Source: an uncultured Bacteroidales bacterium (GTDB taxonomy: Bacteria; Bacteroidota; Bacteroidia; Bacteroidales; Bacteroidaceae). Taken from it: a stretch of DNA of 8,783 nucleotides. The first letter of the stretch is position 1. Each line of letters opens with the position of its first letter. The notes beneath the pieces were generated by a model. That model did not search any database, had not been told where the DNA came from, and was given only the letters and a program-made list of their open reading frames with translations. Positions 7,156-8,783 of the stretch are shown here, piece after piece. Position numbers and translations under genes: made by a program. The stretch is taken from contig CADCOX010000128.1 of NCBI GenBank assembly GCA_902803195.1, forward strand, positions 1-8,783, in the 5' to 3' direction.

Positions 7156-8781
7156 ATGCATAAGACATCTATCATACGCTACGCATTCGTTATCCTCTCT
7201 GCCTTGAGTCTGGCTTGCTGCAACAGTCGTCCTACTGCGCTGCCTACAGCTTTTGCCGAGTCAAGCGACTCAGTGGTCATCTATCCCGACTATCGCGACA
7301 TTACCATACCGCCTAACATAGCGCCCCTTAACTTTATGGTCGTTGATGAGACAGCCAGCGAGTTTGTCGTCAAGATAGGCGACCTCGTATGCGGTGCTAC
7401 AGACGATGGCAAACTGGACATTGATACCACCGCTTGGCGCTCGCTACTCACGCAGAACGTTGGCAAAGACATTGACGTTCACATCTACGCTCATCGTCCG
7501 TCGGGATGGATTCATCCACAACCCCTGCGTTGGCATGTAGCCGAAGAGCCTATCGACAGTTTCCTCAGCTATCGACTCATCGAACCCGGATATGAACTCT
7601 ACCGTCAACTCGGACTCTATCAACGCAACCTGACCAATTTCACTGAGAACGTCATCTACGAGAACAATCGCGAGTACGAAGAAGAGAACAACCATTGCGT
7701 CAATTGCCACAACTATCAGAACTACTCGACCGACCACATGCTTTTCCACGTGCGTGCCTCACACGGTGGAACGATTATCATCGACGGCACCGAGGCCCAC
7801 AAGATAGCCATTAAGCATGACAGCATCATCTCTGCTGGCGTCTATCCTTCATGGCATCCTAAGCAGCCGCTCATCGCCTTCTCTACGAATTACACGGGGC
7901 AGGTCTTTCATATGTTTCACCCCGAAAAGATAGAGGTACTCGACATGTCGTCCGATCTTCTGCTCTACGATGTCGAGCACAACAGCGTCCGCCATATCGT
8001 CCGTTCGTCCGATGCGCTCGAGACCTTCCCCTGCTGGTCGCCCGACGGCACTCGCCTCTACTACTGCAGTGCCCGTTGTCAGCAGTCGATGGCTGATAGT
8101 ACCAACATCAATATTATCATGCGCTACGACAGCCTCTACTACGATATCTATTCCATGTCCTTCGACCCTGTCACGCGTGAGTTCGGCGAACCGCGTCTTG
8201 AAGTGAATGCCAGCGCGATGCACAAGAGCACGAGCGTGCCACGCATCAGTCCCGACGGACGCTACCTGCTCTTTGCTCTTGGCGACTACGGACAATTCCA
8301 TATCTGGCATAAGAGTGCTGATTTGTGGGTGAAGTCACTAAAAAGACCCACCCCCGACCCCTCCCTGACGGGAGGGGAGAGGGCTGGCGCAGAGATGGCA
8401 AGTGGAAAGGAAAGTCTCCCCTTACGGGGAGATTTAGAGGGGTCTGTAGAGGGGTCTTCAGAGACTCTTTATCCCCTCACCGAAGCCAATAGTCCCGAGG
8501 CCGACAGCTATCACACCTGGTCGTCAAATGGTCGATGGATAGTCTTTGCCAGCCGTAGAGAGGATGCAGCCTATTCACGCGCTTTCATCGCTTATTTCGA
8601 TAAAGAAGGACACGCCCATAAGGCATTCCTCATGCCACAACGCGACCCAGAGCACAACCTACGGTTACTGAAGAGCTATAACGTACCTGAACTGACCCGA
8701 AATGCTGTGCAGGTCAGCACTTCAACGCTTAATCACACCGTCTATCACACCGATGCCGAAATGGCAACCTACGAGAAGTGA
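7156..8781 (+). CDS. Lipoprotein with CxxCH motif and TolB/PD40-like beta-propeller
   Basis: A complete 541-residue protein of unknown exact function. The N-terminus is a lipoprotein signal peptide (hydrophobic 9-20, then SLACCNS); Cys21 is the likely acylated residue and Cys22 the alternative. Residues about 42-130 form a beta-rich domain and 135-180 are helical. CVNCH at 181-185 fits the c-type haem attachment motif CxxCH; it is the only copy, so haem binding is possible but unproven. Propeller blades follow with WSPDG-type motifs: YPSWHPKQPLIAFSTN (about 230), FPCWSPDGTRLYY (about 291), VPRISPDGRYLLF (about 361) and YHTWSSNGRWIVFASRR (about 452). Residues about 396-435 come from a palindromic repeat inserted in frame between blades. 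The ATG at 7156 is the start that gives the signal peptide. It probably sits in the periplasm or outer membrane and works with the membrane protein encoded upstream. The stop lies 2 bases before the window end. Confidence 0.87.
   Translation: MHKTSIIRYAFVILSALSLACCNSRPTALPTAFAESSDSVVIYPDYRDITIPPNIAPLNFMVVDETASEFVVKIGDLVCGATDDGKLDIDTTAWRSLLTQNVGKDIDVHIYAHRPSGWIHPQPLRWHVAEEPIDSFLSYRLIEPGYELYRQLGLYQRNLTNFTENVIYENNREYEEENNHCVNCHNYQNYSTDHMLFHVRASHGGTIIIDGTEAHKIAIKHDSIISAGVYPSWHPKQPLIAFSTNYTGQVFHMFHPEKIEVLDMSSDLLLYDVEHNSVRHIVRSSDALETFPCWSPDGTRLYYCSARCQQSMADSTNINIIMRYDSLYYDIYSMSFDPVTREFGEPRLEVNASAMHKSTSVPRISPDGRYLLFALGDYGQFHIWHKSADLWVKSLKRPTPDPSLTGGERAGAEMASGKESLPLRGDLEGSVEGSSETLYPLTEANSPEADSYHTWSSNGRWIVFASRREDAAYSRAFIAYFDKEGHAHKAFLMPQRDPEHNLRLLKSYNVPELTRNAVQVSTSTLNHTVYHTDAEMATYEK
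8342..8458 (+). mobile_element. REP/MITE-like palindromic element inserted in frame in the lipoprotein gene
   Basis: This stretch is unlike its surroundings: runs of C, then runs of G, with nested inverted repeats. Hairpin A is CCCCTCCC (8358-8365) with GGGAGGGG (8370-8377) around a 4-nt loop. Hairpin B is TCTCCCC (8415-8421) with GGGGAGA (8426-8432), also with a 4-nt loop, and extends to about 10 bp with one G-U pair. Outer ends pair as AGACCC (8344-8349) with GGGTCT (8440-8445 or 8452-8457), and GACCCCT (8356-8362) with AGGGGTC (8438-8444 or 8450-8456). AGAGGGGTCT is repeated directly at 8436 and 8448. No transposase is encoded, so any movement would need a protein acting in trans. The reading frame runs through without a stop, encoding RPTPDPSLTGGERAG and, later, LEGSVEGSS. 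The boundaries are approximate. Confidence 0.75.
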
Positions 8782-8783
8782 AA

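Noticed and set aside
8411..8436. Hairpin at 8412-8435 as a terminator
   Set aside because: No T run follows it, it lies inside a coding frame that continues with conserved propeller sequence, and it is one of several hairpins of the inserted repeat.
8342..8458. CRISPR-like or tandem repeat array
   Set aside because: There are only two direct copies of a 10-base unit 12 bases apart and the rest is inverted repeat, with no regular repeat-spacer pattern.
7156..8781. Frameshifted pseudogene because of the odd insert
   Set aside because: The frame is intact from signal peptide to stop, and propeller motifs before and after the insert are in the same frame.

Overview
The window reads as a chromosomal segment of a member of the Bacteroidales, most likely a Prevotella-like (Prevotellaceae) gut or oral commensal. 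The sequence evidence is: two promoters of the Bacteroidota type (TTG, a 19-20 nt spacer, then TAnnTTTG); A/T-rich leaders without Shine-Dalgarno sequences; secreted proteins ending in a type IX-secretion-like tail (GIYxxGGxKVxVK); an M60 metallopeptidase; and a membrane protein resembling the Bacteroidota family DUF6057. The species assignment is inference.

All four genes lie on the + strand. (1) Bases 1-2229 are the 3' part of a large secreted protein with a discoidin (F5/8 type C) domain, helical spacers, a trefoil-like domain and a sorting tail; its start lies outside the window. A strong terminator follows. (2) Bases 2418-5456 encode a complete 1012-residue M60 peptidase with its own promoter, a signal peptide, two QxW trefoil (lectin-like) domains, the HEIGH zinc site and a sorting tail. 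A second strong terminator follows. (3) Bases 5579-7120 encode a polytopic membrane protein with a helical soluble domain, again with its own promoter. (4) Bases 7156-8781 encode a lipoprotein with a CxxCH motif and a TolB/PD40-type beta-propeller, separated from gene 3 by 35 bases that carry degenerate heptamer repeats and no terminator.

Genes 1 and 2 look like surface or secreted glycoprotein-binding and mucin-type glycoprotein-degrading factors that share an export route but are separate transcription units. Genes 3 and 4 look like a two-gene operon for an uncharacterised cell-envelope function. The most unusual feature is a palindromic, REP/MITE-like element of about 117 bases inside the propeller region of gene 4. 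It is in frame and has no stop, so it adds about 39 low-complexity residues without breaking the gene. No RNA genes, CRISPR arrays, transposases or phage genes were seen. No gene-free stretch exceeds 300 bases.
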